This document shows, piece after piece, positions 1 through 9,074 of a DNA stretch of 55,522 nt. The position numbers and the translations under genes are program-made. Below the pieces are notes generated by a model. That model was given only the letters and a program-made list of their open reading frames with translations, did not search any database and was not told the origin of the DNA. Position 1 is the stretch's first letter, and the number at the start of each line of letters is the position of its first letter. The stretch covers positions 1 to 55,522 of IMG/VR virus record IMGVR_UViG_3300031515_000001. The stretch is one strand, 5' to 3'. This stretch comes from a virus.

Positions 1-239
1 TTTGTAAGATAACCTTCTATTCCTATATAGTTTCCTTCGATTGTTTGATTGTATGCGATTGAAGACGTAAAATAACCTTCTACGTCTGTAGAATTACCTT
101 CGATTGTTTGATTATATGTAATTGAAGCTTCATGTTGTGTTACAAAAATACAATCACTAATGATAGAATAAAGAGTATAAGATAGGTTTAATGTATTACC
201 AGATATTACTTCATAACATCTTATATTGAAATCTGACAC
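1..239 (-). CDS. Tandem-repeat virion protein, N-terminal part (cut by window edge)
   Basis: An open frame runs leftward from a GTG at 237-239 off the window edge. It encodes a beta-rich stretch followed by repeats of about 21 residues around SIAYNQTIEG and EGYLT (63-nt DNA period). The same repeats continue, also leftward, from the right edge down to 54366, so both pieces are probably one gene. The start is uncertain: GTG is the only usual start codon after the in-frame TAG, but no good Shine-Dalgarno precedes it. The gene follows other tail and virion genes, so a fibre or spike role is inferred; the family is not recognised. Confidence 0.6.
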   Translation of the reverse strand, partial: MSDFNIRCYEVISGNTLNLSYTLYSIISDCIFVTQHEASITYNQTIEGNSTDVEGYFTSSIAYNQTIEGNYIGIEGYLT

Positions 240-246
240 GATTAAC

Positions 247-296
247 TAAATCGGTTTAATCTCCCAGAAATCAATCTGAGAAGTTAAACCGATTTA
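247..296 (-). repeat. Diverged palindrome pair forming a stem-loop
   Basis: Two diverged copies of the genome-wide palindrome (TAAATCGGTTTAA at 247-259 and TTAAACCGATTTA at 284-296) are exact inverted repeats of each other. With an inner CAGA/TCTG pairing they can form a long hairpin. It lies between the 253-aa gene and the repeat protein. It could be a processing or attenuation signal, or a double operator. Confidence 0.6.
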
Positions 297-304
297 ATTC
301 CCTC

Positions 305-1066
305 CTATATATTTATGGTAAAGAAAGAGGATGTTATTGTTATAACACCGCCCTGATTTATTGTTGTTGACGTAAGAATCATATCGGTTCCAAATGTACC
401 GACTGTGCCTTGAATTCTAACAGTATTAGAATTAGTTTGAGTCCCATCATCGCCCGGTGTTAATATTCTAAAGAATGTAGCAGTTCCATTTTTTATACCC
501 GTTCCTCTCCATATTGTTCCGCTCGGAATAGTAAGCCTTCCAGTTGTTGAATCGTAAGTATATCTACAATAATTAGAATTTTGTGTGGCAGACTGAAAAT
601 CCTCTTTAGACATTGTGCTGGAGCCAGTTGCTGAAACTGTAACTGTAAATGGGGTGCCTATATACTTTGATTTTAGACATAAAATTCCATTATTAGACGA
701 AGTTGGAACACACATAGCGTTAACAACAGTGCTAAACCTAAGACGCTCTTCGAGTGCCGTTAATATTTTTAATGCATTATCACCGCTAACGCTCTGGTAT
801 GTGTAATTCACATTATTAATACTTACTGTAAATGAATCTCCTATACTAGCTAAAGCACATGTAACTTTGGTTATCTGGTCTGTATCAGTTCCGCTTATAG
901 GATTTCCGTCTGCAGTAATTGTTACAAGAAGTTGGCTATTGCTAACGCCTGTTTCTGCCTCTGCTGGAGCTGTTCCTTCATAAATATTAATAACAAACCT
1001 TTCAAGTAGCTCCCTTAAATCCTTTCCTTGCATTAATTGTTCTTTTGTAAATCCTGTAAGTTTCAT
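305..1066 (-). CDS. Beta-rich virion (probable tail) protein, 253 aa
   Basis: The protein starts at an ATG after a good AGGAGG. The first 30 residues look helical, followed by Thr/Ser/Gly-rich beta-type sequence with short strands, typical of phage fibre or tail-decoration proteins. It lies in the leftward virion cluster, 23 bp after the 660-aa helical protein. No enzyme motif is visible and the family is not recognised; the virion role is inferred from position and composition. Confidence 0.65.
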   Translation of the reverse strand: MKLTGFTKEQLMQGKDLRELLERFVINIYEGTAPAEAETGVSNSQLLVTITADGNPISGTDTDQITKVTCALASIGDSFTVSINNVNYTYQSVSGDNALKILTALEERLRFSTVVNAMCVPTSSNNGILCLKSKYIGTPFTVTVSATGSSTMSKEDFQSATQNSNYCRYTYDSTTGRLTIPSGTIWRGTGIKNGTATFFRILTPGDDGTQTNSNTVRIQGTVGTFGTDMILTSTTINQGGVITITSSFFTINI

Positions 1067-1089
1067 ATTACTTACCTCCTATAATGATT

Positions 1090-3072
1090 TTATACGCTTT
1101 CTATGTACTGCTGTACACAGCTGTCAGATTTTGCTCTTGAGAATGTTTCTGACAATGAATTATGGTAAGAACCAGTAATTTGTGCAGCTACATGAATAGC
1201 ACTCAATGAAGCAGAACAAATCTGGGCAAGAGACGATACTATTCCTCTCATTTTATCAGTAAGCACAGATGCCTGTGTAGTGTACAATCTAACCAGTGAT
1301 TCATATGCTCTCATATTGGTATCATCAGAGGATATAGTCAATCTGCCAGCTACTTCCTGAGCTGAGATTTTAAGTTGTCCTTCTGTTGCTGCCTTTTGTA
1401 TTAAGGATCTATATATATCTCCAAGGGGTGAAGCAGCCGAACCAAGAGCAGAAATAGTATTAGCATAAGCTCTGAGCTTCGAGGTGTATGCTTCCAAAAA
1501 TGATGCGTATGTTGCTAATTTACTCTTTTCAAAATCGGCTCTACCTAATAGACTTTTTATCTGAGCCTCAAGTACAGCAACTGAAGTATCTATCTTTGTT
1601 CTATACGATTCGAGTAACGCTCTATACATATTTATTTTTTCTATCTCTCCTCTCATCATAGCTTCATATAAAGCCACTTTAGTCTGCTGAGCTTGCAGTA
1701 TTAAGGATTTAGCCCTTATGTCTGCTTCATAAAGTTCTATCTTTATTTTCTCATTATTATTTATCTCTGTAAGAATTTGAGTGTGTAATCTGGTGCCCTC
1801 AAGTAATGTTCTGTATGCTTCAAGCTTTGATGCTTCTGCTGCAATTTCCGTTTTATAGGTATCCACAAGCGCCTGATTCATCGACAACTTGAGTTTTATA
1901 TAGTCGTATTTCAAATTATAGTACCTCATTATAGTTTCGCTATATGCTTCCACTCTTTGCAATAGAACCAGCAATATTTCCACAATATTTCTCTTTGTCT
2001 CAGCTATTGTAGATAAACCTTTAACTATAAAATTATCAACTTCCATAAGAGTATAGACATATTTCATCTCATAATCCTTTACATATTGCAGAAGCTGACT
2101 CCATAACTGGAAGAACAACCTTCTATTTTCTGATTCTGTGGTCAGTCTGAGCTTGCTAAAATCAAGAATTATATCCATCCTTTTGTCTCTGGCTGTGCCA
2201 TACAAATCAGCTATCATTGCTGTAGTAAAAGCTGGAGGTAGTGTAAAACCTCGTTGTGATTTATTAATGAAATCAGTAACAGCTTTATCTATAGTATGCT
2301 GAGCATAAGACATCATATCTGCATCAATTCTGTCTATATATATCGGTTCTTTTAGTTCAGAGATTGTAGTTTCAATACTATTTAAATCCGGCTTTTCGGG
2401 GAGATTTGTTTTTAATTCGGAATATGCTATTTGTAAAAGTCCTTCTAATTGATTTACCGTTACTTTATAATCATTGATTCTACTGTTTATTTCTGTTATT
2501 AAATCTTCAAAATCATCAAAATTTATATGAGCTGGCTCTGGTATTTCTACATCAATTAGAGCTGGCTTATCTGGAAATTTAAATAAAGGAGATTCAGGGA
2601 TTGATGGATAATCATTCCTAAGAGTAATTTGTGGTATATTACCGAGTGATATATCTTGTATGGTAGGAGTCTGCGGGAATTGTATTGTTGGCTGATCAGG
2701 TTCATTTGGAATAGAAATTCCACTTACATCCCAATTTAAATCTGAAACCGAAGGAGCATCAGGCAGCTGAGTGGAAGAAATATACTGCATAATAGTATTT
2801 ATCTGGGATATTATATTATTTACAGTATCACTAAAGTTTGTTTCATCTTCAATATTTACTGATACATCAAGTGGAAAACTTCTTGTTGGAATATTGTATT
2901 GTATTGTTGGAAGAGTTGGGTCTTGACTAAGTAAATAATTCTTTAATGATTCAAATGTATTAGATGCATAATTGGACAATGTATTTAAATAATTATTTAC
3001 AATATTTGTTGCCTCCCGTCCTATAAGACCGTGCCATATAGCCCAAGAACCAGTTGTATTACAATAAGACAT
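1090..3072 (-). CDS. Large helical virion protein with Pro-rich strand region, 660 aa
   Basis: ATG follows AGGAGG. Residues about 100-190 are rich in Pro-x-Pro-type short segments. From about 210 to the end the protein is almost continuous amphipathic helix with heptad-like Leu/Ile spacing, Ala-rich near the C terminus. No catalytic motif or membrane segment is seen. Flanked by other virion genes, it is probably a trimeric fibre or needle-type tail component; this is inference from architecture only. Confidence 0.6.
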   Translation of the reverse strand: MSYCNTTGSWAIWHGLIGREATNIVNNYLNTLSNYASNTFESLKNYLLSQDPTLPTIQYNIPTRSFPLDVSVNIEDETNFSDTVNNIISQINTIMQYISSTQLPDAPSVSDLNWDVSGISIPNEPDQPTIQFPQTPTIQDISLGNIPQITLRNDYPSIPESPLFKFPDKPALIDVEIPEPAHINFDDFEDLITEINSRINDYKVTVNQLEGLLQIAYSELKTNLPEKPDLNSIETTISELKEPIYIDRIDADMMSYAQHTIDKAVTDFINKSQRGFTLPPAFTTAMIADLYGTARDKRMDIILDFSKLRLTTESENRRLFFQLWSQLLQYVKDYEMKYVYTLMEVDNFIVKGLSTIAETKRNIVEILLVLLQRVEAYSETIMRYYNLKYDYIKLKLSMNQALVDTYKTEIAAEASKLEAYRTLLEGTRLHTQILTEINNNEKIKIELYEADIRAKSLILQAQQTKVALYEAMMRGEIEKINMYRALLESYRTKIDTSVAVLEAQIKSLLGRADFEKSKLATYASFLEAYTSKLRAYANTISALGSAASPLGDIYRSLIQKAATEGQLKISAQEVAGRLTISSDDTNMRAYESLVRLYTTQASVLTDKMRGIVSSLAQICSASLSAIHVAAQITGSYHNSLSETFSRAKSDSCVQQYIESV

Positions 3073-3099
3073 TTATTACCTCCTGTACATAAATTATAA

Positions 3100-5262
3100 T
3101 TATCTTCTGAAATCTTGCTCGCCGTCCCAAAATGAAAGATATTCATATCCTCTCTCCCCAAGTATATGAACCCCTCTTAAAAAACTCATTATAGAAGAGT
3201 TTATTAGTGGGATTACTGGAGGTGGGAAACATACTTCATTCTGATTTTTTAAAAATATATAATCATTTATATCATTTGACAAACCGCAATAAATTCTAAA
3301 TATTCCATTATTAAAGCAGAAGTTAAACTTTCTCAGTTTCTTTGTACTTATCTCTGGATATAAAGTGCCTTTTTTTTCTGTCCGTCTCAATGGTTCTACT
3401 ACATTAACTGGAATTCTATTATTAAACGGTTTTACATACTTCTCAGAACTATCTACATATACACCTCGACGAAAAAGTAAAGGAACATAACCTACTTCCT
3501 TCATGTGCAACTTATTATCAATCAATTCACAAAGATATGTAGATGTTGTTATAATATCAGTATAAGGATGCACAATACCAGTACGACCAAAGTAAGGTCC
3601 ACTACATAATCCACCTTTCCAAAAAGGAAGACCAAAAGGTTTATTCAGTTCATCATATACTATAAGACTACCATTCGAATCATTCTTTATAAATCCAAAT
3701 ATAGAAGTTTGTGTTCTGTATGTTTGCATTGTCTCAATTGCACATCTTTCAATTATACTGTTGTACTGTGTAGGATATTGTCCGAGGGTATAGGAGGAAG
3801 CAATTTTAAATCCTAAGGCAAAATCTAATTGTATAAGATTTGGATATATATATAACCTTTTATGGCCGGTAAAATCTACGCTTTCATTAGCTGATTGTCC
3901 ACTATGTATAATAAAGTTGTAACATTCTGGACAATACCCGGGTACGGTACAATGTGCAGTTGGAGCAATGTGAATAAAAGCAGAATGGAAATTAGATACA
4001 GTAGTATAATTAACAATAGTAGAAGAAGGAACAGGAATAAGATAAGAATTATAATTGGGAATATATAGAAAGTGGAATCCATCATGTGTCACACTTAAAT
4101 TTTCCAATCCGAGAGCGTAATTCTTTAAAGTTTTAACAACATGTCTGGGATATTCCCACTTTAGAACAATATTGTGTGGAAATGATCTATGAGGATTTGA
4201 GGCGTAAAATGCTCGGGTGCGATATACAACACCGTCTACTAATTCGAATGATGGATTGTACTCATCACGCCCTTCACAATATATGACTCTTTCTTCTGGA
4301 TAATACTTACAAAGTTGTACATGTGGAGAATCTAAAAAAATAAAATTGTATGCTATTGCTGTCAGAGGAGAGAACATTGATGCCCCATCTCTAACTAAAG
4401 TTACAGGAATTCCAATATTATAATAATAATAGTAATGATAATCCACATCTCCTACTACTGTCCATTCTACTGCACATAATGAAAAAATATACATTAAGTT
4501 GAAAGGATTTTCTTGGTCAATAATTACATCTGAGGTTAAAGTCCACAAATAAGAAGTGTGTGGATGTTGTGGATGTAAAGACTTTACATAAAGTAAAGCT
4601 GCCCAACATAACCCATTAAAGGACTTAGAACTTACAGATAAATATTTACTATATTCATTATAAACAGGTAAATTAGTATTGAACCAAGTATAATCAGGAT
4701 AATCAATTGAAGAGAAAGCTCCAACCAACTTTAAAACTCCATTCTGTTCTATAAATAGAATATATATAGGTTGTTCTATAATTCGTATTCTACAATCCCT
4801 ATAAATTGGATTAAAAAGTCCATTAAACATTTGTCCTAATAATGGAGGAGAAAGCCCCCACTCTCTACGCCCTTCTGGTAAAGGGAAGATTCCATCACGT
4901 GTGTATGCCCAATATTCGGGCCATAAACTAGGGGCAGACAGATTAGGATATTTATTTGCATAACTAGCTGGATATTTGTATGGGTATCTATAGCAATCTA
5001 CCATAAGATTAGTAAATTCAAGCCATACATATCTAATCTGTCCTGATGGGGCGGAAATTTCTGGAATTTCTCCTTCTCCGTAAACAACATCAGCTATAAT
5101 ATTATCAGCATTTTTTACAACATGAATTGAACCATCTTCTTCATGCACCCACCCATGTGCAAAATCTAATCCACTTTGCTCGAGCCTATTTATTAATTGT
5201 TTTTTTAAAGGCTCTTTTAATAACCCTTTTTCAACAGCCCCCTTCCATCTCGTTGTTTTCAT
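3100..5262 (-). CDS. Tyr/Trp-rich virion protein, 720 aa
   Basis: The protein has a short basic helical N terminus (about 30 residues) followed by a very Tyr-, Pro- and Trp-rich beta-type chain with many YxxxY segments and no low-complexity repeat. The start ATG overlaps the stop of the 45-aa gene (ATGA), so translation is coupled. Its place in the tail-gene cluster suggests a receptor-binding or tail-tip protein. I recognise no family. Confidence 0.6.
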   Translation of the reverse strand: MKTTRWKGAVEKGLLKEPLKKQLINRLEQSGLDFAHGWVHEEDGSIHVVKNADNIIADVVYGEGEIPEISAPSGQIRYVWLEFTNLMVDCYRYPYKYPASYANKYPNLSAPSLWPEYWAYTRDGIFPLPEGRREWGLSPPLLGQMFNGLFNPIYRDCRIRIIEQPIYILFIEQNGVLKLVGAFSSIDYPDYTWFNTNLPVYNEYSKYLSVSSKSFNGLCWAALLYVKSLHPQHPHTSYLWTLTSDVIIDQENPFNLMYIFSLCAVEWTVVGDVDYHYYYYYNIGIPVTLVRDGASMFSPLTAIAYNFIFLDSPHVQLCKYYPEERVIYCEGRDEYNPSFELVDGVVYRTRAFYASNPHRSFPHNIVLKWEYPRHVVKTLKNYALGLENLSVTHDGFHFLYIPNYNSYLIPVPSSTIVNYTTVSNFHSAFIHIAPTAHCTVPGYCPECYNFIIHSGQSANESVDFTGHKRLYIYPNLIQLDFALGFKIASSYTLGQYPTQYNSIIERCAIETMQTYRTQTSIFGFIKNDSNGSLIVYDELNKPFGLPFWKGGLCSGPYFGRTGIVHPYTDIITTSTYLCELIDNKLHMKEVGYVPLLFRRGVYVDSSEKYVKPFNNRIPVNVVEPLRRTEKKGTLYPEISTKKLRKFNFCFNNGIFRIYCGLSNDINDYIFLKNQNEVCFPPPVIPLINSSIMSFLRGVHILGERGYEYLSFWDGEQDFRR

Positions 5263-5396
5263 TTTTTAGTTTTTCTCCATTTGCCGTCTTTTGCTCTTTT
5301 ATACCCTGTGCTTGTAGAGCAAATAGCATAGGCGGAATTTTTAGAATATCCCTTCTTTTGTAATTTTTTCACGCATCTTTCCAAAGTACGAGGCAT
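5259..5396 (-). CDS. Small basic phage protein, 45 aa
   Basis: Read directly: ATG at 5394-5396 after a perfect AAGGAGGT, ending in TGA overlapping the next ATG. The Lys/Arg-rich protein begins MPRTLERCVKKL and contains KKGYSKNSAYAIC, a pattern I know from many small phage proteins of unknown function. Good ribosome binding site, coupling to the 720-aa gene and the family-like motif all support it. Confidence 0.75.
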   Translation of the reverse strand: MPRTLERCVKKLQKKGYSKNSAYAICSTSTGYKRAKDGKWRKTKK

Positions 5397-5457
5397 TTTC
5401 TTTACCTCCTTAATTCCATGTCAGACATTTTACTATATATTCTTCATCTTACATAAA

Positions 5458-5583
5458 AATCCCATTTTTATCTTTGTAAGAAAAACAACGCCAAATTTCA
5501 TTTCTGTTTTGTATTCCAGCTCTTCCTGTACAATCATGAAGTCCTGCTTCTGCTCCACCGTTACCTTTTATGCTAAATATATA
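5458..5583 (-). other. In-frame extension after an amber stop (possible readthrough or gene remnant)
   Basis: Directly after the TAG of the 66-codon zinc gene, the same frame stays open for about 41 codons to a TAA. It encodes a protein-like sequence with GNGGAEAGLHDC and NEIWRCFSY. There is no ATG, GTG or TTG start in a good context within this frame. It may be a readthrough extension, a degraded fibre-tip fragment, or chance. Confidence 0.3.
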
Positions 5584-5586
5584 ATT

Positions 5587-5781
5587 CTAATAAATTCTAA
5601 ATCCTTCCATTAATTCTTGCTTTTCTTGATTACAATTTTCACATAAGTAACAAGTTTCGCCAGTTAACTCTATATCAATCATGACGACTCCTCTAAAAAT
5701 GTCTTGTAACATTGTAGTTGGCACCTGATATTTTGTCTCTGCATCATCAAACTCTTTCTGACAAAGTTGACATTTCCACAT
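5587..5781 (-). CDS. Small zinc-ribbon-like protein, about 64 aa
   Basis: Two Cys pairs, CQLC near the N terminus and CYLCENC near residue 46, suggest a zinc ribbon. The ATG at 5779-5781 is preferred over an upstream TTG (5787) because AGGAGG lies 7 nt before it. It overlaps the end of the preceding small gene. Function unknown; DNA, RNA or protein binding are all possible. See the open frame after its TAG stop. Confidence 0.65.
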   Translation of the reverse strand: MWKCQLCQKEFDDAETKYQVPTTMLQDIFRGVVMIDIELTGETCYLCENCNQEKQELMEGFRIY

Positions 5782-5926
5782 TTTCAAACCTCCTACATAA
5801 AATCTTCAAAATCTTTAAAAGCTCCAAATTTTCTTTACAATGCTCCATAAATTGTCTCACAGACATTTGCTCACTTAATAGGCACTCAATAATTAATTTT
5901 TCAGAATAAATGCCAGTTTGCTCCAT
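5747..5926 (-). CDS. Small protein overlapping the tail-fibre gene end, 59 aa
   Basis: The likely ATG at 5924-5926 lies 9 nt after AGGAGGG, which is inside the last codons of the 564-aa fibre gene. The product is helical and charged (MEQTGIYSEKL...). It overlaps neighbours at both ends, as tail-fibre chaperone genes sometimes do, but no family is recognised, so a fibre-assembly role is only a guess from position. Confidence 0.45.
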   Translation of the reverse strand: MEQTGIYSEKLIIECLLSEQMSVRQFMEHCKENLELLKILKILCRRFENVEMSTLSERV

Positions 5927-7595
5927 CGGATACCACCCTCCTATAATCATATTGTGTGGTAATACTTATACTTGCTTGACCATCTATCGTTTGCCCAGAT
6001 TGCGGAGCAATTGTTACTGCATTCGCAGAACTATCAATTTTTTTTATCACATATTGTCTTCCTGCACAAGTGGTTGCATTTGGTAAAGTAATCGTCCTTG
6101 CCTCATTTGAAGCATTGACTAGAACGACATGGTGATTTACTCCGAGCGTTATATTCGCTGAAACCACATCAACTTTTGTTGCAAATGAACCATTGATTTG
6201 ACATCTACTATGTATGTTTTCATGATTATTATTCGGTATGTTTACACCAAAATTATCATTTACCTGTAATTTACCCCCATCAACTAAACCGAAATACGAC
6301 GAAATCTTTGTTGTTACATTTGGACCAAAAACAAAGTTTGCACTATACTGAACATATGCTCCTTGTGTCAAAAAAATCCCTGTCTGACCTACATCAATAA
6401 GCATTTTGCCATATATAGCACTACCAATCAATATTCCAGACATAAATTGAACGCCATAAGTTGGATTAGAAGTTCCTTTATACAATCTTGTCCCGCTTGA
6501 TAAAAATATCCTTGAGAAGGAATAATTATTATAGACAGCAGTAGATGAAATATTAAGAACCAAACACCCTTGCAAATTAATAAAGCAGTAAGGAGCACCA
6601 GCAGTTGGCAACACTGCATGATTAGAAGTATTGTTTGCATTTATTACAGAATTATGAATCTCTAAATTGGTTTCCCCTGAAGTAATAGTGGGATATGAAC
6701 CATTTGCATAACCTTCAAACAAGCAATTATTAACATTAAAACTTGATGTTCTTCTAAAAACAGCACAATAAAAGTTTGAAGTCATACTTATTTTTAAGCC
6801 CTGAATATTTATAGTTCCAGAATTGTAATCAAGTTGAATATGATCACACATAGACCCCCAATCTAATATCTCATAGCTCCAAGTATTATCAAATGTTACG
6901 GGGAAAGTCTGATTACAATAAATTGATGTGGCATCGTTATAGCAGATTGTTCTGTAGTATGATGTTGTGCCCTTATAAACTCTTATGAGCTTATACTGAA
7001 ATTGATTTGTTGTCCAGTTCTTTGTGGTGTCAGTAACTTGTGCAACTGTGACCAAACTGCCATATATAGGGTCATTTACAGAGTTATTGAAACTGCCAAC
7101 TGTGCCACTATCAAGCCGATTAAATTCTCCTTGCAGTGTTAAACTACCAAATATTTCCATAACAAGACCGTTAAGAAAAATAGAACCATACGATATAGGT
7201 GATTTTTTCAAAACAATAGTGACATAACTTGCCAGCTTAATTGGCAATTCAGATAAAGCCTTTGTCAAAGTTCTATATGGGCTAGAAGATGAACCGTTGC
7301 CAGTTGTATCACTTCCATTAACATTGTCTACATAAAGAGTTAAATTATTTGCAGTTTTATTCCAGCCATCTATTATAAAAGGACCACGGCTTGAAGATAC
7401 TACCGCTGATGAGGCAGTTGGGATGCTTGTTGCATGAAATCCATCTACTGTGTCAGCATTTGTTGATATAAAAATTTTTCCTGAAGTTCCTTGTATAGCC
7501 AGCTCATTAGTATCAGTAGCAAAAGCAGGCTCACCAATCTGTAATGTAGCGTTTTGTATTTGTGATTTAGTTCCTCTTTTTAGTCTTATAATCAT
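5901..7595 (-). CDS. Tail fibre/tailspike with beta-helix, 564 aa
   Basis: Residues 1-45 (IRLKRGTKSQIQ...GEPAFATDTNELAIQG) match the phage fibre N-terminal module seen in the major tropism determinant family. Around residue 85, YVDNVNGSDTTGNG...PYRTLTKAL is the usual opening of a right-handed beta-helix, followed by long Asn/Ser-rich beta repeats. The end (ITLPNATTCAG...VVSDGANWHLF) is a typical fibre C-terminal head. It should sit at the tail tip and bind or degrade a surface glycan; no catalytic residue can be assigned from sequence. Confidence 0.85.
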   Translation of the reverse strand: MIIRLKRGTKSQIQNATLQIGEPAFATDTNELAIQGTSGKIFISTNADTVDGFHATSIPTASSAVVSSSRGPFIIDGWNKTANNLTLYVDNVNGSDTTGNGSSSSPYRTLTKALSELPIKLASYVTIVLKKSPISYGSIFLNGLVMEIFGSLTLQGEFNRLDSGTVGSFNNSVNDPIYGSLVTVAQVTDTTKNWTTNQFQYKLIRVYKGTTSYYRTICYNDATSIYCNQTFPVTFDNTWSYEILDWGSMCDHIQLDYNSGTINIQGLKISMTSNFYCAVFRRTSSFNVNNCLFEGYANGSYPTITSGETNLEIHNSVINANNTSNHAVLPTAGAPYCFINLQGCLVLNISSTAVYNNYSFSRIFLSSGTRLYKGTSNPTYGVQFMSGILIGSAIYGKMLIDVGQTGIFLTQGAYVQYSANFVFGPNVTTKISSYFGLVDGGKLQVNDNFGVNIPNNNHENIHSRCQINGSFATKVDVVSANITLGVNHHVVLVNASNEARTITLPNATTCAGRQYVIKKIDSSANAVTIAPQSGQTIDGQASISITTQYDYRRVVSDGANWHLF

Positions 7596-7854
7596 TTAAT
7601 TTCTCCTCTAATTCTGCCACCTTCAATCTTTCTTGATTTAGTATCTCTGATAGTTCATTATATTTCTTAGACAGTTCATTCAACTGTCTGATTAAGTCTT
7701 GCTCCCTAACTACAAGCTTTTTATATTCTTCTTCTATCTTTGGCACATTTTTGAGCTTCTTTTCTAATTCCATTTTTTCTACTGTCAATACTCCTATCTT
7801 CATTATCAAATCTTCTACTGAAAGAATTGCATCATCAGTTATTGTTGCCTGCAT
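7567..7854 (-). CDS. Coiled-coil protein between two tail fibres, 95 aa
   Basis: From about residue 20 to the end the protein is one heptad coiled coil (KMELEKKLKNV...LEEKLNDYKTKKRN). The start overlaps the stop of the 342-aa fibre gene (TAATG), with GGAGG upstream. It also overlaps the downstream fibre gene by 29 nt. It may be a fibre-linked trimerisation subunit or assembly factor; no family recognised. Confidence 0.65.
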   Translation of the reverse strand: MQATITDDAILSVEDLIMKIGVLTVEKMELEKKLKNVPKIEEEYKKLVVREQDLIRQLNELSKKYNELSEILNQERLKVAELEEKLNDYKTKKRN

Positions 7855-8882
7855 TATAATGTTCCTCCATCTACTATATTTATGAACTCAAGAGCATTGG
7901 CTGAAGAATTAACTGCAACAAGATAATTTGCATATCCAGTATAAGAAATTGGCGTATCTGTTAATCCTGTAAATGTTGTAGAGCCTACGGAAACTGATGA
8001 CCATTTTACTCCACTTGCCTGACTTGTATCAACTGTAAGAACTTGCCCGTCGGTGCCTAAAGGCAGAGCTGTCCAAGTTCCATTTCCTGTTGCAACAAGA
8101 ATTTGCCCTTTAGAAGAAAAAGCATGCTGAAGAAGATTATTATTGCTATCTACAAGATCTTTTACATCAAGTGGGTCAGTCCCACCTGATTGGTGAGTTG
8201 TAGCATGAGTTCCCATTCCTGTTGAAAGTTTCTTTCTTTTGTCATCAGAAGCATCAGCATCAAAATAGTAAAATATATTCTCGTCTGTAACAAATGCTGT
8301 ATCTCCGTCTGTAACTTCCTCAAACTCCCATGCTGTTCCATTCCAAGTAGCTATCTGGTAATCGTATCCTGACCATGCACCTGTAGCAGAAGGTGCTATC
8401 CAATACCTGTCATTAGGATTTGGAGAGCTGGGAGGTGATGTTAAATCTTTATCTAAAACTGCTTCATGAAATGTTAAACCCCTCGATACAAGAGTATCAA
8501 CATATGTTTTATTAACCGCATCAGTTGAATTAGTAGGAGTAGCTACATTTATTATTCTTTGATTATTAGCACTAATAGCTGTTGAATTCTGTCCATTGAT
8601 GATGTTCCAGATATCTGAGCCTGTAAGAGCTACAATATTATTTGTTAGTCTTCCTACAACTGTATTGATTCCTATCTGCAAGGCTGCGGGAGTCTCAGCA
8701 GTATTGGCTACCAGTATTGTATAATTTGCGTTATACTCCTTCCAAGTTGAAATTCTTACTGCTGGACTACCTACTCCTTTACCTATTGCCAGTTCGTTAG
8801 TGTCAGTTTTAAATCCAAACTCTCCAACATCCAGTTGGGTACCTATTGGATTCGTCCCTCTTCTAATTTGAATCTTTGGCAT
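7854..8882 (-). CDS. Tail fibre with MTD-like N terminus and DUF2793-like domain, 342 aa
   Basis: The N terminus (IQIRRGTNPIGTQL...KTDTNELAIG) is the same module as in the 564-aa fibre. Residues about 140-205 (PNPNDRYWIAP, YDYQIATWNGTAWEF, FYYFD) match the DUF2793-type phage fibre domain. GTHATTHQSGGTDPL and GQILVATGNGTW are common fibre motifs. ATG follows AGGAGG. It probably forms part of the receptor-binding fibre together with the next genes. Confidence 0.85.
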   Translation of the reverse strand: MPKIQIRRGTNPIGTQLDVGEFGFKTDTNELAIGKGVGSPAVRISTWKEYNANYTILVANTAETPAALQIGINTVVGRLTNNIVALTGSDIWNIINGQNSTAISANNQRIINVATPTNSTDAVNKTYVDTLVSRGLTFHEAVLDKDLTSPPSSPNPNDRYWIAPSATGAWSGYDYQIATWNGTAWEFEEVTDGDTAFVTDENIFYYFDADASDDKRKKLSTGMGTHATTHQSGGTDPLDVKDLVDSNNNLLQHAFSSKGQILVATGNGTWTALPLGTDGQVLTVDTSQASGVKWSSVSVGSTTFTGLTDTPISYTGYANYLVAVNSSANALEFINIVDGGTL

Positions 8883-8894
8883 AATATACCTCCT

Positions 8895-9074
8895 TTATAA
8901 CACTCCCCCATCTATAATTGGGGGCAGTGGTGTTGTTGATACTGTTGGAAATATAGCAATCTTAATTTGAGTTGATGATACTACAACTGATACCTTCTCT
9001 TTAGGTTTTATTGTTATGTTGGGCTGATTATTTGTAGTAATTTTAACTTTTATTATATTTTCAGTTATATTCAC
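8895..9074 (-). CDS. Small Thr/Val-rich virion-type protein, 59 aa
   Basis: Read directly: GTG at 9072-9074 overlaps the preceding stop (TAGTG), with AGAGGT about 10 nt upstream, and the frame runs to TAA at 8895. The beta-type product ends in DGGVL, resembling the DGGTL end of the neighbouring 342-aa fibre. Tight coupling and position between fibre genes support it; function unknown. Confidence 0.6.
   Translation of the reverse strand: MNITENIIKVKITTNNQPNITIKPKEKVSVVVSSTQIKIAIFPTVSTTPLPPIIDGGVL

Noticed and set aside
5901-8882. Diversity-generating retroelement suggested by MTD-like fibres
   Set aside because: No reverse transcriptase, template repeat or variable repeat seen.
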